Source: Nocardioides daejeonensis (lineage in GTDB: Bacteria > Actinomycetota > Actinomycetes > Propionibacteriales > Nocardioidaceae). From it: a stretch of 64,000 nt of DNA. Shown here piece after piece: positions 24,543-33,760 of this stretch. The position numbers and the translations under genes were made by a program. The DNA lies in the NCBI RefSeq assembly GCF_003194585.1, contig NZ_QHKZ01000002.1, positions 434,001-498,000 on the forward strand, given 5' to 3'. Position 1 is the first letter of the stretch; each line of letters opens with the position of its first letter. The notes below the pieces were generated by a model. It was not told the DNA's origin, ran no database searches, and was given only the letters and a program-made list of their open reading frames with translations.

Positions 24543-26063
24543 ATGACGAACCCTCGGAGCAACACCGTCGACTCGATCCTTCGCCGCAGTGCCGCACGTC
24601 AGCCCGACCGGGTCGCGCTGACCTTCGCGGACCGCGCCTGGACCTACGCGGAGTTGGACGCCGCGGCCAGCCGGGCGGCGGCGTACCTCCTCGGCCTGGG
24701 GCTGGCCAAGGGCGACCGGGTCGCGACCGTGGGGGCCAACTCCGACGCCTACCTGCTGGCATTCCTCGGCTGTGCCCGGGCCGGGCTGGTGCATGTGCCC
24801 GTCAACTACGCCCTCACCGGGCGGGAGCTCAGCTATCTGATCGGCGACGCCGGAGCTCGCGTGGCGCTCGTCGACCCAGAGCTGGAGGGTGCCGTCGAAG
24901 CAGTACGGGCCGACACCGCCCTCGAACAGGTCCTGCTGCTCCAGGGCGGCCCGGAGGCGGCGTTGGAGTCCTGGCGCTCCGGGGAGCTCCCGGTGCTCGA
25001 CGTCGAGGTCGCGGACACCGACCTGGTGCAGCTGCTCTACACCTCGGGCACCACGTCGGCCCCCAAGGGCGCCATGATGACCCACCGGGCACTGATGCAC
25101 GAGTACGTCTCCTCGGTGATCGCCCTCGACTTCGACGCCGACGACGCGCCGCTGCACTGCATGCCGCTCTACCACTCGGCGCAGATGCACGTCTTCCTCG
25201 TGCCCTACCTGATGGTGGGAGCGACGAACCACCTGCTCCCCCGCCCCGACGTGCCCGAGCTGCTCCGCCTGGTGGAGCAGAACCAGCACCGCGCGCTGTT
25301 CCTCGCGCCGACGGTCTGGGTGCCGTTGGCCAACCACCCGTCGTACCGACCCGAGGGGCTGGCGTCGCTGCGCAAGGCGTACTACGGGGCGTCGATCATG
25401 CCCGTGCCGGTGCGGGAACGGCTGGCGAAGGAGCTGCCCGACCTCGGCTTCTACAACTGCTTCGGACAGTCCGAGATCGGCCCGCTCGCGACGGTCCTGC
25501 GGCCCGAGGAGCACCAGGAGCGCCCGGACTCCTGCGGTCGCGCGGTGACCTTCGTGGAGATGCGTGTCGTCGACGAGCATGGCGCCGATGCCGAGGTGGG
25601 TACGCCGGGCGAGGTGCTCTATCGCTCGCCGCAGCTCTGCCTGGGCTACTGGAACAAGCCCGAGGCGACGGACGAGGCCTTCCGGGACGGTTGGTTCCAC
25701 TCCGGCGACATGGTGGTGCGCGACGCGGCCGGCTACATCACCGTCGTCGACCGGATCAAGGACGTCATCAACACCGGCGGTGTGCTGGTCGCCTCCCGCG
25801 AGGTCGAGGACGTGCTCTACACCCACGACGCGGTTGCCGAGGTCGCGGTGATCGCGACCCCCGACGAGAAGTGGATCGAGGCAGTCACCGCCGTGGTCGT
25901 GCTCAAGGAGGGAGCCGCGGCCACCGAGGAGGAGCTGATCGCCCACGCCCGCCAGTCGCTGGCGCCGTTCAAGCTGCCCAAGCGGGTGATCGCCGTCGCC
26001 GACCTCCCGCGCAACCAGAGCGGCAAGCTGCTGAAGCGCGAGCTCCGAGACCGCTTCAGCTAG
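24543..26063 (+). CDS. Acyl-CoA synthetase (FadD, AMP-forming)
   Basis: 506 aa adenylate-forming enzyme. The AMP motif is LLYTSGTTSAPKGAMMTHRAL, followed by NCFGQSEIGP, GWFHSGDMVVRDAAGYITVVDRIKD and the catalytic Lys in RNQSGKLLKREL. It should activate a medium or long-chain acid to acyl-CoA. ATG 24543 was chosen because TACCCT (24531-24536) ends six bases before it, a leaderless promoter. The longer frames upstream are shadows. It is only loosely similar to the ligase at 10.4 kb, so the two are likely for different substrates. Its 3' end overlaps the convergent kinase gene by 8 bases. Confidence 0.93.
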   Translation: MTNPRSNTVDSILRRSAARQPDRVALTFADRAWTYAELDAAASRAAAYLLGLGLAKGDRVATVGANSDAYLLAFLGCARAGLVHVPVNYALTGRELSYLIGDAGARVALVDPELEGAVEAVRADTALEQVLLLQGGPEAALESWRSGELPVLDVEVADTDLVQLLYTSGTTSAPKGAMMTHRALMHEYVSSVIALDFDADDAPLHCMPLYHSAQMHVFLVPYLMVGATNHLLPRPDVPELLRLVEQNQHRALFLAPTVWVPLANHPSYRPEGLASLRKAYYGASIMPVPVRERLAKELPDLGFYNCFGQSEIGPLATVLRPEEHQERPDSCGRAVTFVEMRVVDEHGADAEVGTPGEVLYRSPQLCLGYWNKPEATDEAFRDGWFHSGDMVVRDAAGYITVVDRIKDVINTGGVLVASREVEDVLYTHDAVAEVAVIATPDEKWIEAVTAVVVLKEGAAATEEELIAHARQSLAPFKLPKRVIAVADLPRNQSGKLLKRELRDRFS

Positions 26064-28065
26064 GAGCGCCGGGCGGCGGCAGCCGGAGCTCGAGGCGGCT
26101 GCCATTCCCGGAGTCGCCCGGGCCCCGCCGGAGCGAACCACCCAGCTCCTCGGCGCGCTCGCGCATGGAACGCAGGCCGATGCCCTCCGAGGTCTCCGCG
26201 GCGAAGCCGACGCCGTCGTCGGTCACCGTGAAGGTCGCGCCACCGTCGGCCCGCCGTCGCACCACGATCTCGCAATGGCGTGCCTGGGCGTGCCGGGTCA
26301 CGTTGAGCAGCGCCTCGCTTGCCATCTGGTAGATCGCCACCTGCGTGGCGGGCGCAAGATCCACCTGCGGCGCGGCGGAGACCGTCACCTCCAACTCCGC
26401 GCTGCGGAAGCGCCCCGCGAGAGCGGTGAGCGCGCTCTCCAGGTCGCCGTCGTCGAGCGCCAGTGGGAGCAGCGAGCGACTCAGCCGCCGTACCTCCTCC
26501 CCCTGGTGCAACAGTTCGCGCTCCAAGGCATCCAGCATCTCCTCGGAGGCCCTCGGATCGCGCTCCCGCAGCCCCCGGGCTCCGATCAGTCCGAGGCGGA
26601 TGCCGGCGAGCGCGGGGCCGAGGCCGTCGTGCAGGTCACGGCGCAGCATGCGCCGCTCCTCGTGACGCACACTCGCCACCCGACTCCGGGCACGTGTCAG
26701 CGCGGCCACCGACTGCTGCAGATCGATGGTCATCCCGACCAGCCCCGCCACCTCGGTCAGCATCCGCGTCGTGCGCTGATCGAGTTGCTCACCGGGACGG
26801 GGCCGGGCTACCAGCAGACCCACCTCGTGGCCCCGGCTGGTCAGCGTCACGACGACATCGTCTCCTTGGACCTCTGACCGTTCCTCCGGGCCGGACGGGT
26901 GGATCTGCACCTCCGCCAGCCGCAGGCTCCGGCACAGCGCCTCGGCGAGCCCCTCGATGTCGTAGTCATCGCCGGCCTCGGCGCTCCTCAGGAGCCGACC
27001 CGGGTCCGCGCCCGCTCCGTAGACGAGGCGGTCGACGCGACGTTGGACCAGGCGCCGCAGCGGCGTGGCCCCGAGGCCGACCAGACCGACGGCGAAGGCC
27101 AGCGTGACCTCCGACCGATCGGGCACCACCGCGGCAGCGAAGGCGATCAGCATCAGATAGGCGAGCGCGACCGTCACCGTCATCACGGCCCAGACGACGC
27201 CACGGTTGACCCGGGCGTCGACGCCCCACAACTGCTGGCCCAGGACGAGAACCAGCAGAGCCGCCGGCAGAAAGAGCTGAGCCAGCAGCAACAACGTGCC
27301 ACTGATCTCCGCGGCCGGGGCCGACCAGCCCTCCGGCACCGGCACCAGGAAGGCCGCCAGCGCGACCACCATCGCCGTATGACCGGCCAGCAGCCACCGG
27401 AGCCCGCGCTGCTGCGCCTTCGGCGCGCGACGCGTCCGGAGCAGCAGCCAGACTCCTTCAGCCACACCGAGCAGGGCGATCACACGGTCCGGCCAGTAGC
27501 CGAGCCGGACCCGTGCCGTCTGCCACCACTCCAGGTCAACGCCGAGCGGGTTGTGCGGCAGGCCCGCGACCACGGCCGTCAGGCCCTGCAAAGTGCCGAG
27601 CAGGATCGCAACGGCGGCCACGGTCACGACCGGCCAGCGGCGGCGCGCTCCGGGAAGCACCAGCAACGGGATGACGGCGATCGTGGCGTAGACCCCCGGC
27701 ACCCAGGCCCAGTACGGCAGGTAGAAGGCGAGTCCGTGTCCCGGCCATGCGAGGGCGGCGTACCCGGTGGCGAAGCCGGCAGCGCCACAGCCGAGCGCGG
27801 TCAGTGCCAGCAGCCAGACCACCGGGTGACGCGTGCGCGGCAGCATCATCACGACGACGATCCCGTAGACCACCGCGGTCACGACATCCATCACCCAGTT
27901 GGCGAGCTCCTCGGGAACGGTGCCGGCGATGAGGAGCCCGAGGACCGCGCCGGCAGCGAGCAGCCACGAGAGACCACCGATCAGCCAGGCCAGCGACCGC
28001 CAGGGTCGCCGCAGTCGCGAGTACGTCGGCGCGCTCGGCATGCTCACGACGTAGGAGCCACTCAC
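26056..28065 (-). CDS. Membrane sensor histidine kinase (NarL/DesK type, HisKA_3)
   Basis: 669 aa. The N-terminal half has about eight to nine membrane helices (residues about 25-335). A GAF-like linker (about 340-455) leads to the HisKA_3 helix SVRHEERRMLRRDLHDGLGPALAG, with the phosphorylated His near 480, and the HATPase domain (NVTRHAQA N-box, DDGVGF, GIGLRSMRERA). The signal is unknown. GTG 28065 overlaps the stop of the upstream SARP-receiver gene (GTGA), so kinase and partner are translated as a unit. The cytoplasmic half is closely similar to the kinase at 38.6 kb, which argues for an old duplication. Confidence 0.93.
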   Translation of the reverse strand: MSGSYVVSMPSAPTYSRLRRPWRSLAWLIGGLSWLLAAGAVLGLLIAGTVPEELANWVMDVVTAVVYGIVVVMMLPRTRHPVVWLLALTALGCGAAGFATGYAALAWPGHGLAFYLPYWAWVPGVYATIAVIPLLVLPGARRRWPVVTVAAVAILLGTLQGLTAVVAGLPHNPLGVDLEWWQTARVRLGYWPDRVIALLGVAEGVWLLLRTRRAPKAQQRGLRWLLAGHTAMVVALAAFLVPVPEGWSAPAAEISGTLLLLAQLFLPAALLVLVLGQQLWGVDARVNRGVVWAVMTVTVALAYLMLIAFAAAVVPDRSEVTLAFAVGLVGLGATPLRRLVQRRVDRLVYGAGADPGRLLRSAEAGDDYDIEGLAEALCRSLRLAEVQIHPSGPEERSEVQGDDVVVTLTSRGHEVGLLVARPRPGEQLDQRTTRMLTEVAGLVGMTIDLQQSVAALTRARSRVASVRHEERRMLRRDLHDGLGPALAGIRLGLIGARGLRERDPRASEEMLDALERELLHQGEEVRRLSRSLLPLALDDGDLESALTALAGRFRSAELEVTVSAAPQVDLAPATQVAIYQMASEALLNVTRHAQARHCEIVVRRRADGGATFTVTDDGVGFAAETSEGIGLRSMRERAEELGGSLRRGPGDSGNGSRLELRLPPPGAPS

Positions 28066-29306
28066 GGCGGCCCGGCCAGTCGGGAGCGTGCGGCGCGGGC
28101 GACGGCGGGGCCGATGATGAGCTCCCCGCGCGCCACCCCACGGATGGCGCGCAGCACGTCGTCGGCGTCTGCCGACTTCAGGAGGTAGCCGGAGGCGCCT
28201 GCGCTCAGCGCACCGGCCACGTGGCCGTCGTCCTCGTGCATCGTCATCACCAGAACCTTGAGCTCAGGGTGCGCCTCCAGCAGTTCACGGGTCAGGTCGA
28301 TTCCCGACTCCCCCGCCAGGTCGAGATCCATCAGGACGACCCCCACACCCCGTCCGACCAGCTCGCGGGCTGCGGCAGCGTCGCCGGCGGAGCCGACCAG
28401 CTCCAGGCCGTCGAGGGCACCGATCAAGCCAGCCATGCCCATCCGAAAGACTGGATGGTCGTCGACGATGCCGACCCGGAGCACACCGACGGCGCCGCCG
28501 CCGTGGGCGCTGACGAGCTGCTGCTGGAGGATGGCTGTCTCCAGCCCGCCCACCGCCGCACTCGCGTCGACGCCGAGCTCCTCGCGCAGCGTCTCGCGGA
28601 GCCGCCGCAGCGCGGCGAGGCCGTCGACCTGGCGCTCAGCACGCACCAGGGCGGCGGCGTAGAGCATCCACAGGCGTTCCCGGTGCGGATGCTCGGCGCA
28701 CTCCGCCTCAAGTCGTCGGGCGGCCTCCGCGGGGTCTCCGTCGTGCATGCGGATCAGCTCCCGCAGCTCGACCGCAGCCGTACGTACCTCCTTCAGCCGA
28801 ACTCGCTCCGCCATGACGCCCGGGTCGTCGCCCAGGTCGAGATAGGGCTCGTCGCGCCACGAGCCGATCGCCTCGTCGAGCCGGTCGGCGACCTCGCGCA
28901 GCGCGGGCTGCTCGGCCGCGGAGGCCAGCAGCCATGGGCGTTCCAGGTCCGAGCGGACAACGGTCGCCGCAGCGACCGCGGCCTCCAGACGACCGGCGTC
29001 GATCGCCTCCTCGGGTAGCCGCAACGTATACCCCAGCGCGGAGGTCTGGATCACCGTGCCTGCCCCGCGCGAGGGCCGGTCCGGCTCGAGCACCTTGCGC
29101 AGGCTGGAGACGTAGCCCTGCAGGGTCACCGCGTAGCTGGCAGGAGGCTGGTCGCCCCACAGCGCGTCGACCAGCCTCTCCAGGCTGACCGGCCGGCCCC
29201 GGTGCAGCGCGAGCGTTGCGAGGAGCCGGCGCGGCTTGGGCGCACCGACGTCGAGGAGCTGCTCCCCGACCTCGACCTCGAGCGGGCCGAGCACACGGAA
29301 TCTCAC
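28062..29306 (-). CDS. SARP-type DNA-binding/BTAD protein fused to a C-terminal receiver domain
   Basis: 414 aa. Residues 1-95 are an OmpR-like winged helix (VRFRVLGPLEVEVGEQLLDVG, GYVSSLRKVLE) and about 100-250 a BTAD helical domain (EPYLDLGDDP, RERLWMLYAAALVRAERQVDGLAALRRLRETLREELGVD), the two parts of a SARP regulator. From residue 275 a receiver domain follows, with acidic Asp282/283, phospho-acceptor Asp327 (LMDLDLAG), Thr355 and Lys377 all intact. It ends about 20 residues after the receiver with no LuxR helix-turn-helix. DNA binding must therefore come from the N-terminal winged helix and be switched by the C-terminal receiver. GTG 29306 was chosen over ATG 29330 because TAGCCT (29314-29319) ends seven bases before it and it matches the SARP N-terminus. 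It overlaps the kinase gene by four bases. Confidence 0.9.
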   Translation of the reverse strand: MRFRVLGPLEVEVGEQLLDVGAPKPRRLLATLALHRGRPVSLERLVDALWGDQPPASYAVTLQGYVSSLRKVLEPDRPSRGAGTVIQTSALGYTLRLPEEAIDAGRLEAAVAAATVVRSDLERPWLLASAAEQPALREVADRLDEAIGSWRDEPYLDLGDDPGVMAERVRLKEVRTAAVELRELIRMHDGDPAEAARRLEAECAEHPHRERLWMLYAAALVRAERQVDGLAALRRLRETLREELGVDASAAVGGLETAILQQQLVSAHGGGAVGVLRVGIVDDHPVFRMGMAGLIGALDGLELVGSAGDAAAARELVGRGVGVVLMDLDLAGESGIDLTRELLEAHPELKVLVMTMHEDDGHVAGALSAGASGYLLKSADADDVLRAIRGVARGELIIGPAVARAARSRLAGPP

Positions 29307-29405
29307 CCGCGCAAGGCTACTCAGATCCATGTCTGCACATCGTGAAGTTTGCAGAGATCCTGGGGCCGCTGCGCCTGGCACGAGATCCCCGTCGGGCTCC
29401 GCGGC

Positions 29406-30695
29406 TCAGTGCCCGATGACATCGGCCGGGTCGTAGGTCTCACGCACGCTTCGCAGAAGCCCGGCCGTCTCCTCAGGCCACGCTGTCGCGAAGGCGCTCG
29501 GCTGGTTGAGGGCGCCGACGAAGTTCGGCTGGAACCCTCCGCTCGCCCACGGCGCCATCGCCTTCGCCAGCCCTCCGACCGCGGCGGGCACCGCGTCGGC
29601 GAAGAGCTCGGGTACCGGCGCGCTGACCACGAAGAGCCCGTACGCCGCATCGCGACCGACGACAGCATCGGGACGTTTCGGCGGCTCGGCGAGACGGCCG
29701 CCGAGGCGGCGTACCTCGATCATCGCGAGCGGCGCCGCGGTCTGCGGCCCGGCCACCGCAAGCATCTTCCGGGCGGCCGTCGGGTCGAAGTCGCGCAGAA
29801 GCGCACCTGCCTCGAGCACCGGCATCGGGCGGACGGGATCGGCGTGGACCGCGCCGATCCCGGAGGCCGGGAGGACGCCGAGGGTGTCCAGCAGCGGTGA
29901 CGCGAGCGAGCGCAGCGGCGCGACGAGGGTGGCTGCCTCGTCCGCCCCGACGAGATCCAGCGGCACGGCGATCCGCAGATGCACGACGAAGCGGCCGCGC
30001 AGCGGTACCGGAACCGAGTCGAGGTCGGGCATGCGCACCAGCGCCGCGGAGGTGTTGACGTGCTCCGGGACCTGCGCGGACCAGGTCGCCCACGTGGTGA
30101 GGACTGTCTCCGCATCGCCGGCGTCGAAGAAGAGGCCACCGCCGTAGAAGGTGCTCAACGGCAGGAGGTCGATCTCGACGGCGGTCACCACGCCGGGCAC
30201 GTGCTTGCCACCGAGCAGGGCCCGGAACAGCTCCGGGTGCTCGGCCTCCGAGGCCGTCACGATCTCGCCGGTGCCGGTGACCACCTCGGCGGATCGCACA
30301 TAGTCCGTGGCCCAGCCGTAGCTGCGGCCGAGGGGGCTCAACCCGCCGCCAAGCAGGAAGCCGATCACTCCGACCGCAGGGGCGGAGCCCGCCAGCGGTG
30401 TCAGCCCGTGCGGCGCCACAGCGACGATCACCTCCTGGAAGCGGCAGCCCGCCCCGATGCGGGCACTCGACCGCTCGCCATCGATCGTGACCGTGTCCAG
30501 GCCACAGGTGAGGAGGGCGGTGCCGCCCTCGATGGCGTGCGTCCAGCCGTGGCCGGTGCCGACAGGGTGAAGACGACGGCCGGCGGCTGCGGCAGCGCGG
30601 ACTGCGCGGACGACCTCCGCAGAGGTACGCGGCTCGAGCACCTCGTCGGGTCGGTGCTGGTGGGCGAGGTTGAAGACGGGAAGTGTCGTGGACAT
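29406..30695 (-). CDS. FAD-dependent oxidoreductase (BBE-like, FAD_binding_4)
   Basis: 429 aa. The PCMH-type FAD domain fills the N-terminal half: LHPVGTGHGWTHA carries the His that is often linked to FAD, and VGVIGFLLGGGLSPLGRSYGWATDYVRSAEVVTGTGEIVTA is the classic second FAD segment. The C-terminal NPSAF and YDPADVIGH are close to the berberine-bridge end (YDP.N.F). It should oxidise an alcohol, sugar or alkaloid-like substrate with oxygen. No signal peptide, so it is cytoplasmic. The start has AAAGGAG seven bases upstream. The usual BBE Cys for a second covalent bond is replaced (GWATDYV), so only a single covalent bond to FAD is likely. Confidence 0.88.
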   Translation of the reverse strand: MSTTLPVFNLAHQHRPDEVLEPRTSAEVVRAVRAAAAAGRRLHPVGTGHGWTHAIEGGTALLTCGLDTVTIDGERSSARIGAGCRFQEVIVAVAPHGLTPLAGSAPAVGVIGFLLGGGLSPLGRSYGWATDYVRSAEVVTGTGEIVTASEAEHPELFRALLGGKHVPGVVTAVEIDLLPLSTFYGGGLFFDAGDAETVLTTWATWSAQVPEHVNTSAALVRMPDLDSVPVPLRGRFVVHLRIAVPLDLVGADEAATLVAPLRSLASPLLDTLGVLPASGIGAVHADPVRPMPVLEAGALLRDFDPTAARKMLAVAGPQTAAPLAMIEVRRLGGRLAEPPKRPDAVVGRDAAYGLFVVSAPVPELFADAVPAAVGGLAKAMAPWASGGFQPNFVGALNQPSAFATAWPEETAGLLRSVRETYDPADVIGH

Positions 30696-30900
30696 CAGGC
30701 TCCTTTGGGGTTCGCCGCCAGCATCAACTCCTCCGCTGGAGCCGGGTTGGGGACCGACTGGAGGCCGTGCCTCTCCTGACGCACCGACCTCGCACCAGTG
30801 CTCTCCCAGTGACGGTCCAGCGCCTCCCCAGCGCGACGCGGCAGGTTCGGGTGAGCCCGGCGAGACCCGCGGGGCTGCGCATCACGAGAGGGGAAGCACC

Positions 30901-31954
30901 ATGCATCGACCCAGCGACGCCCGTCGCCGACATCTCGGACGCCTGGCGGTCTGCGGCGCACTCGTCGCCATGCTCACGCCGCTGACCGCAGCAAGCGGTC
31001 CGGCGGCGACGGCGGCGACGACGACGACGGCGACCAGCAGCCAGGCCGGCGATCCACCCGGCACGACCTACCGCTACCGAGGCACCTTCACCGCGAAGGT
31101 GAGCCACGCCGTCTATGTCAGCTGGGGCGGCGGCGACAGTGAGGACCGGATCGTCGAGGCGACGATCGCCGGCACGATCCCCGATATCCGGATGAGCGGG
31201 CGAGACATGATCGCGATGGGCCCCACAGGCGCCCGGACGAGCGTTACCTCGGCCAGCGGCGAGGGCATGACGCGCACGAACTCTGGTCGCTACATCGAGA
31301 CCTGCGAGGGCTCCAGCGGCACCGCTTCCGGCAAGCCGATGCTGCTGCCCTACGGGCCCGATGGGCGCAACGCCCTCACCCCGTTCGCCCTGCTGACCGT
31401 GCCGGCTTCCTGTGTCGACAGCGACGGCCGGTCGGGGACGCGGAAGTACCGGTACGGACCGCTGTCGGTCTCGATCTGGGACGAGCGGGTGGGCACCGAA
31501 CGACTGGAGATCCCCTTCCATGAGGCGCGCGGTGTGCCACCCCTCCAGGGCGCGGACACCTGCCCCGGCTACATCGAGGGGCAGACCCCCGTCTGCGAAT
31601 ACGTCATCGAGGGCACCCTGGCCCTGGAGCTGGTCAAGAAGGAGCCACCGGCTTCGACGAAGGCGCCGCGGAGCAGGGCCAAGGTGGGGCGCGGCGCGAG
31701 GAAGGCGACGGCTCGGGTCACCTGCCCGACCGGCTGCTCGGTCACCATCCGCCTTACGCCGCTCACCGGCGGTCCCTCGCTCGCCGTCCCCTCGCGTCGC
31801 CGCCGTGGCTCCGGGGCGGACGACCACGCTCCGCGTGCCGATCCAGCCGGGCAAGCGTCGCCTCGCCAAAGCGGCGGGAGGAGTCCGCATGACGCTCGGA
31901 TTCCGGCTCCCGGACGGCAGCACCTACTCCCACACGAAGAAGGCACGCCTGTGA
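30901..31954 (+). CDS. Secreted protein with an apparent +1 frameshift near 31787-31790
   Basis: Signal peptide (residues 10-40), then a mature beta-rich domain with Cys pairs (ETCEGSS, ASCVDSD, DTCPGYI, PVCEYV) and a C-terminal basic module: PRSRAKVGRGARKATARVTCPTGCSVTIRLTPL. In the first frame the sequence turns to Arg/Ser/Gly-rich nonsense after GGPSLAVPS. In the next frame it continues sensibly as RVAAVAPGRTTTLRVPIQPGKR and ends LPDGSTYSHTKKARL-stop. Dropping one C from the CCCC run at 31787-31790 joins them into about 350 aa. The stop then overlaps the next GTG (GTGA), a normal coupling, which supports the shifted frame. Function unknown. The ATG has GAGGGG upstream. The shift could be a sequencing error or a real mutation. 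Confidence 0.72.
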
Positions 31955-33258
31955 AGACCTCGTCGATCCCCGGTCTGCCCCGCGTGGCGACCCGGCTGCT
32001 GACCGCAACCACCCTGGTGGCCACCTTGCTCACCGCTGGCGCCGCTGCGTCCGACACCACCGCGCCCATCACCGCGCCCATCACCGCGCAGGCAGGCGCC
32101 GACGGCACCATCACCTATGTCAAGGGAGACGACGTCTGGGTGGCACGAGCCGACGGCAGCCAGCCGCGCCGGGTCACGACCGACGGCACCGCGGCCCGCC
32201 CGTGGCGCTCTCCGACGGAGGCTGACAACGGGACGATCGTGGCCGGCCGAGGCAACCTGATCTACCGGATGGACCAGTGGGGCACCGTGCTCACCACCCT
32301 GGATCCCCCGGACATCGCGAACTCCGCCGGTGAGCTGCTGGGGGGCGCACCGGCCCACCTCGCGGTCTCACCCGACGGCAGGACCATTGCCTACACCTAC
32401 GAGAGGTACAGCTGCCCGCTCAACGCCCCCTGCCGGGTGCGCCATGTCACGGCCTTCACCTCCGCCACCACGATGATCAATCCGGATGTCTGGGGGGTGA
32501 CCTACTACGACAACCCCTCGTGGATCACCAACACCCGGGTGGCGGTCAATGCGGACCTGATCGACAACATCAACCTCTTCGACCTCGGGCGCGGCCTCAC
32601 CCACTGGTTCGACGAGGACGACTACACGACCGACGACCAACCGCTCTTCGACTTCGAGGTCGCCCGCCATGCGGCGTACGCGACCGCCATCCGCAACAGC
32701 GCCGACCGCGCCCACGTCGTCTTCTACCGCGTCAGGGGAAACTACCGGTCCGGCGGACGACCGCCGATTCCGGAGGGCTTCTGCGCCACCACGCCGGTGA
32801 ACGGCATCTCCTCACCCACGTTGTCGGCAGACGGCGAGCTGGGCGCCTGGCAGGAGCCGGACGGGATCTGGATGATCCAGCTGGGTGTCACCGCACCCTG
32901 CACGATCGAGCCCGCCCTGGTGGTCGCCGGCGGCTCGCAGCCGTCCTACTCACCCGCCGCGCTCCAGACTAGCCGACCCGAGACGCGGAGCTTCGTGGTC
33001 CGGAAGACGCCGAGGATCACTGGTCGCGTGAAGGTGGGGGCCAAGCTTCGCGTCACCGCGCCCGTCATGGCACCGGCGCCTACGAGCCTGACCTACCAGT
33101 GGCTCCGCGGCACCGCTGCGATCAAGGGCGCCACAGGGAGCACCTACAAGGTGACGGCCCGGGACCGTGGGAAGGCGATCCGGGTGCGGGTGACCGCCCG
33201 CCGCCCCCAGTACGCCGCCAAGGCGGTCGTCTCGCCGGCCGTGCGCATCAGGCGTTGA
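31951..33258 (+). CDS. Secreted WD40/TolB-like propeller protein with C-terminal Ig-like module
   Basis: 435 aa. Signal peptide at residues 10-35 (ATRLLTATTLVATLLTAGAAAS). Propeller units such as GTITYVKGDDVWVARADGSQPRRVT, LAVSPDGRTIAYTYE and SPTLSADGELGAWQEPDGIWMI are PD40/TolB-like. The C-terminal 90 residues (PRITGRVKVGAKLRVTAP...TYQWLRGTAAIKGATGSTYKVTARDRGKAIRVRVTA) are a wall-surface module common in secreted actinobacterial proteins. GTG 31951 overlaps the stop of the preceding gene. The TAPITAPITA repeat after the signal peptide is coded by tandem CGCCCATCACCG units. The same frame is open from 30670, but an upstream start would make a fusion with two signal peptides, which is unlikely. 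Confidence 0.8.
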   Translation: MKTSSIPGLPRVATRLLTATTLVATLLTAGAAASDTTAPITAPITAQAGADGTITYVKGDDVWVARADGSQPRRVTTDGTAARPWRSPTEADNGTIVAGRGNLIYRMDQWGTVLTTLDPPDIANSAGELLGGAPAHLAVSPDGRTIAYTYERYSCPLNAPCRVRHVTAFTSATTMINPDVWGVTYYDNPSWITNTRVAVNADLIDNINLFDLGRGLTHWFDEDDYTTDDQPLFDFEVARHAAYATAIRNSADRAHVVFYRVRGNYRSGGRPPIPEGFCATTPVNGISSPTLSADGELGAWQEPDGIWMIQLGVTAPCTIEPALVVAGGSQPSYSPAALQTSRPETRSFVVRKTPRITGRVKVGAKLRVTAPVMAPAPTSLTYQWLRGTAAIKGATGSTYKVTARDRGKAIRVRVTARRPQYAAKAVVSPAVRIRR

Positions 33259-33265
33259 CCTTGGT

Positions 33266-33305
33266 CGGCTGAGGCACCGTGCACACCACGCGGGCGCCTC
33301 AGCCG
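33266..33305. terminator. Hairpin between convergent genes
   Basis: CGGCTGAGGC (33266-33275) pairs exactly with GCCTCAGCCG (33296-33305) across a 20-base loop. It sits between the propeller stop and the last Tad gene, whose stop codon lies within the second arm, so it could end both transcripts. Confidence 0.6.
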
Positions 33306-33760
33306 GCGACCCGGACCTCGGCGGCGCCGGTCGCCCCGACCTGCCCGCTCGTCAGGCCGCCGACGGTGACGGGCAGGTCGAGCGGCGCCCGGAGCGCGAC
33401 GTTCACGGCGTCGCCATGCACCGAGACCCGCACCCGTAGCCCGGGGTAGCGCTCCATCGCGCCAGTGGCGCGCAGGTACTCGTGTACGGCGGCCACCGCC
33501 AGGTCGGTCGCCAACGGGACGACCCCGTCGCCGACACCGTGCTCGAAGACCGCCGCGCCGCGCACCTCGTTGGCGCCCGCCAGGGCGGCGCCATCCGCGA
33601 GGCTGTCCAGCGACTGCCGCTGCAGGTAGGCCGCCGACGCGTCGACCACCACCCCGCAGAGCAGAAGCAGCACGGCGGCGAACCCGATGATCAACGGCGT
33701 GACCGTGCCGCGCTCACTCGCACGTCGCGGTGGCGCGCCGAACCGACCGGTGCTGCTCAT
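33299..33760 (-). CDS. Tad pilus minor protein (TadG/Rv3655c-like, pilus assembly)
   Basis: 153 aa. ERGTVTPLIIGFAAVLLLLCGVVVDASAAYLQRQSLDSLADGAALAGA is the TadG/TadE_like (DUF2134-like) membrane segment with the Flp-type ERG motif at its start. The rest is outside the membrane. Its ATG overlaps the stop of the TadE gene before it (ATGA). It is the last gene of the Tad operon. Tad machines build thin adhesive pili; such proteins are thought to be minor pilins or assembly parts. Confidence 0.82.
   Translation of the reverse strand: MSSTGRFGAPPRRASERGTVTPLIIGFAAVLLLLCGVVVDASAAYLQRQSLDSLADGAALAGANEVRGAAVFEHGVGDGVVPLATDLAVAAVHEYLRATGAMERYPGLRVRVSVHGDAVNVALRAPLDLPVTVGGLTSGQVGATGAAEVRVAG

Noticed and set aside
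24352-26141. Minus-strand frames over the acyl-CoA ligase
   Set aside because: They are antisense shadows of an enzyme gene with intact motifs.
30670-33258. One very long 862-codon gene
   Set aside because: It would join two signal-peptide proteins. A one-base shift near 31787-31790 and the GTGA overlap at 31951 explain the data better as two genes.
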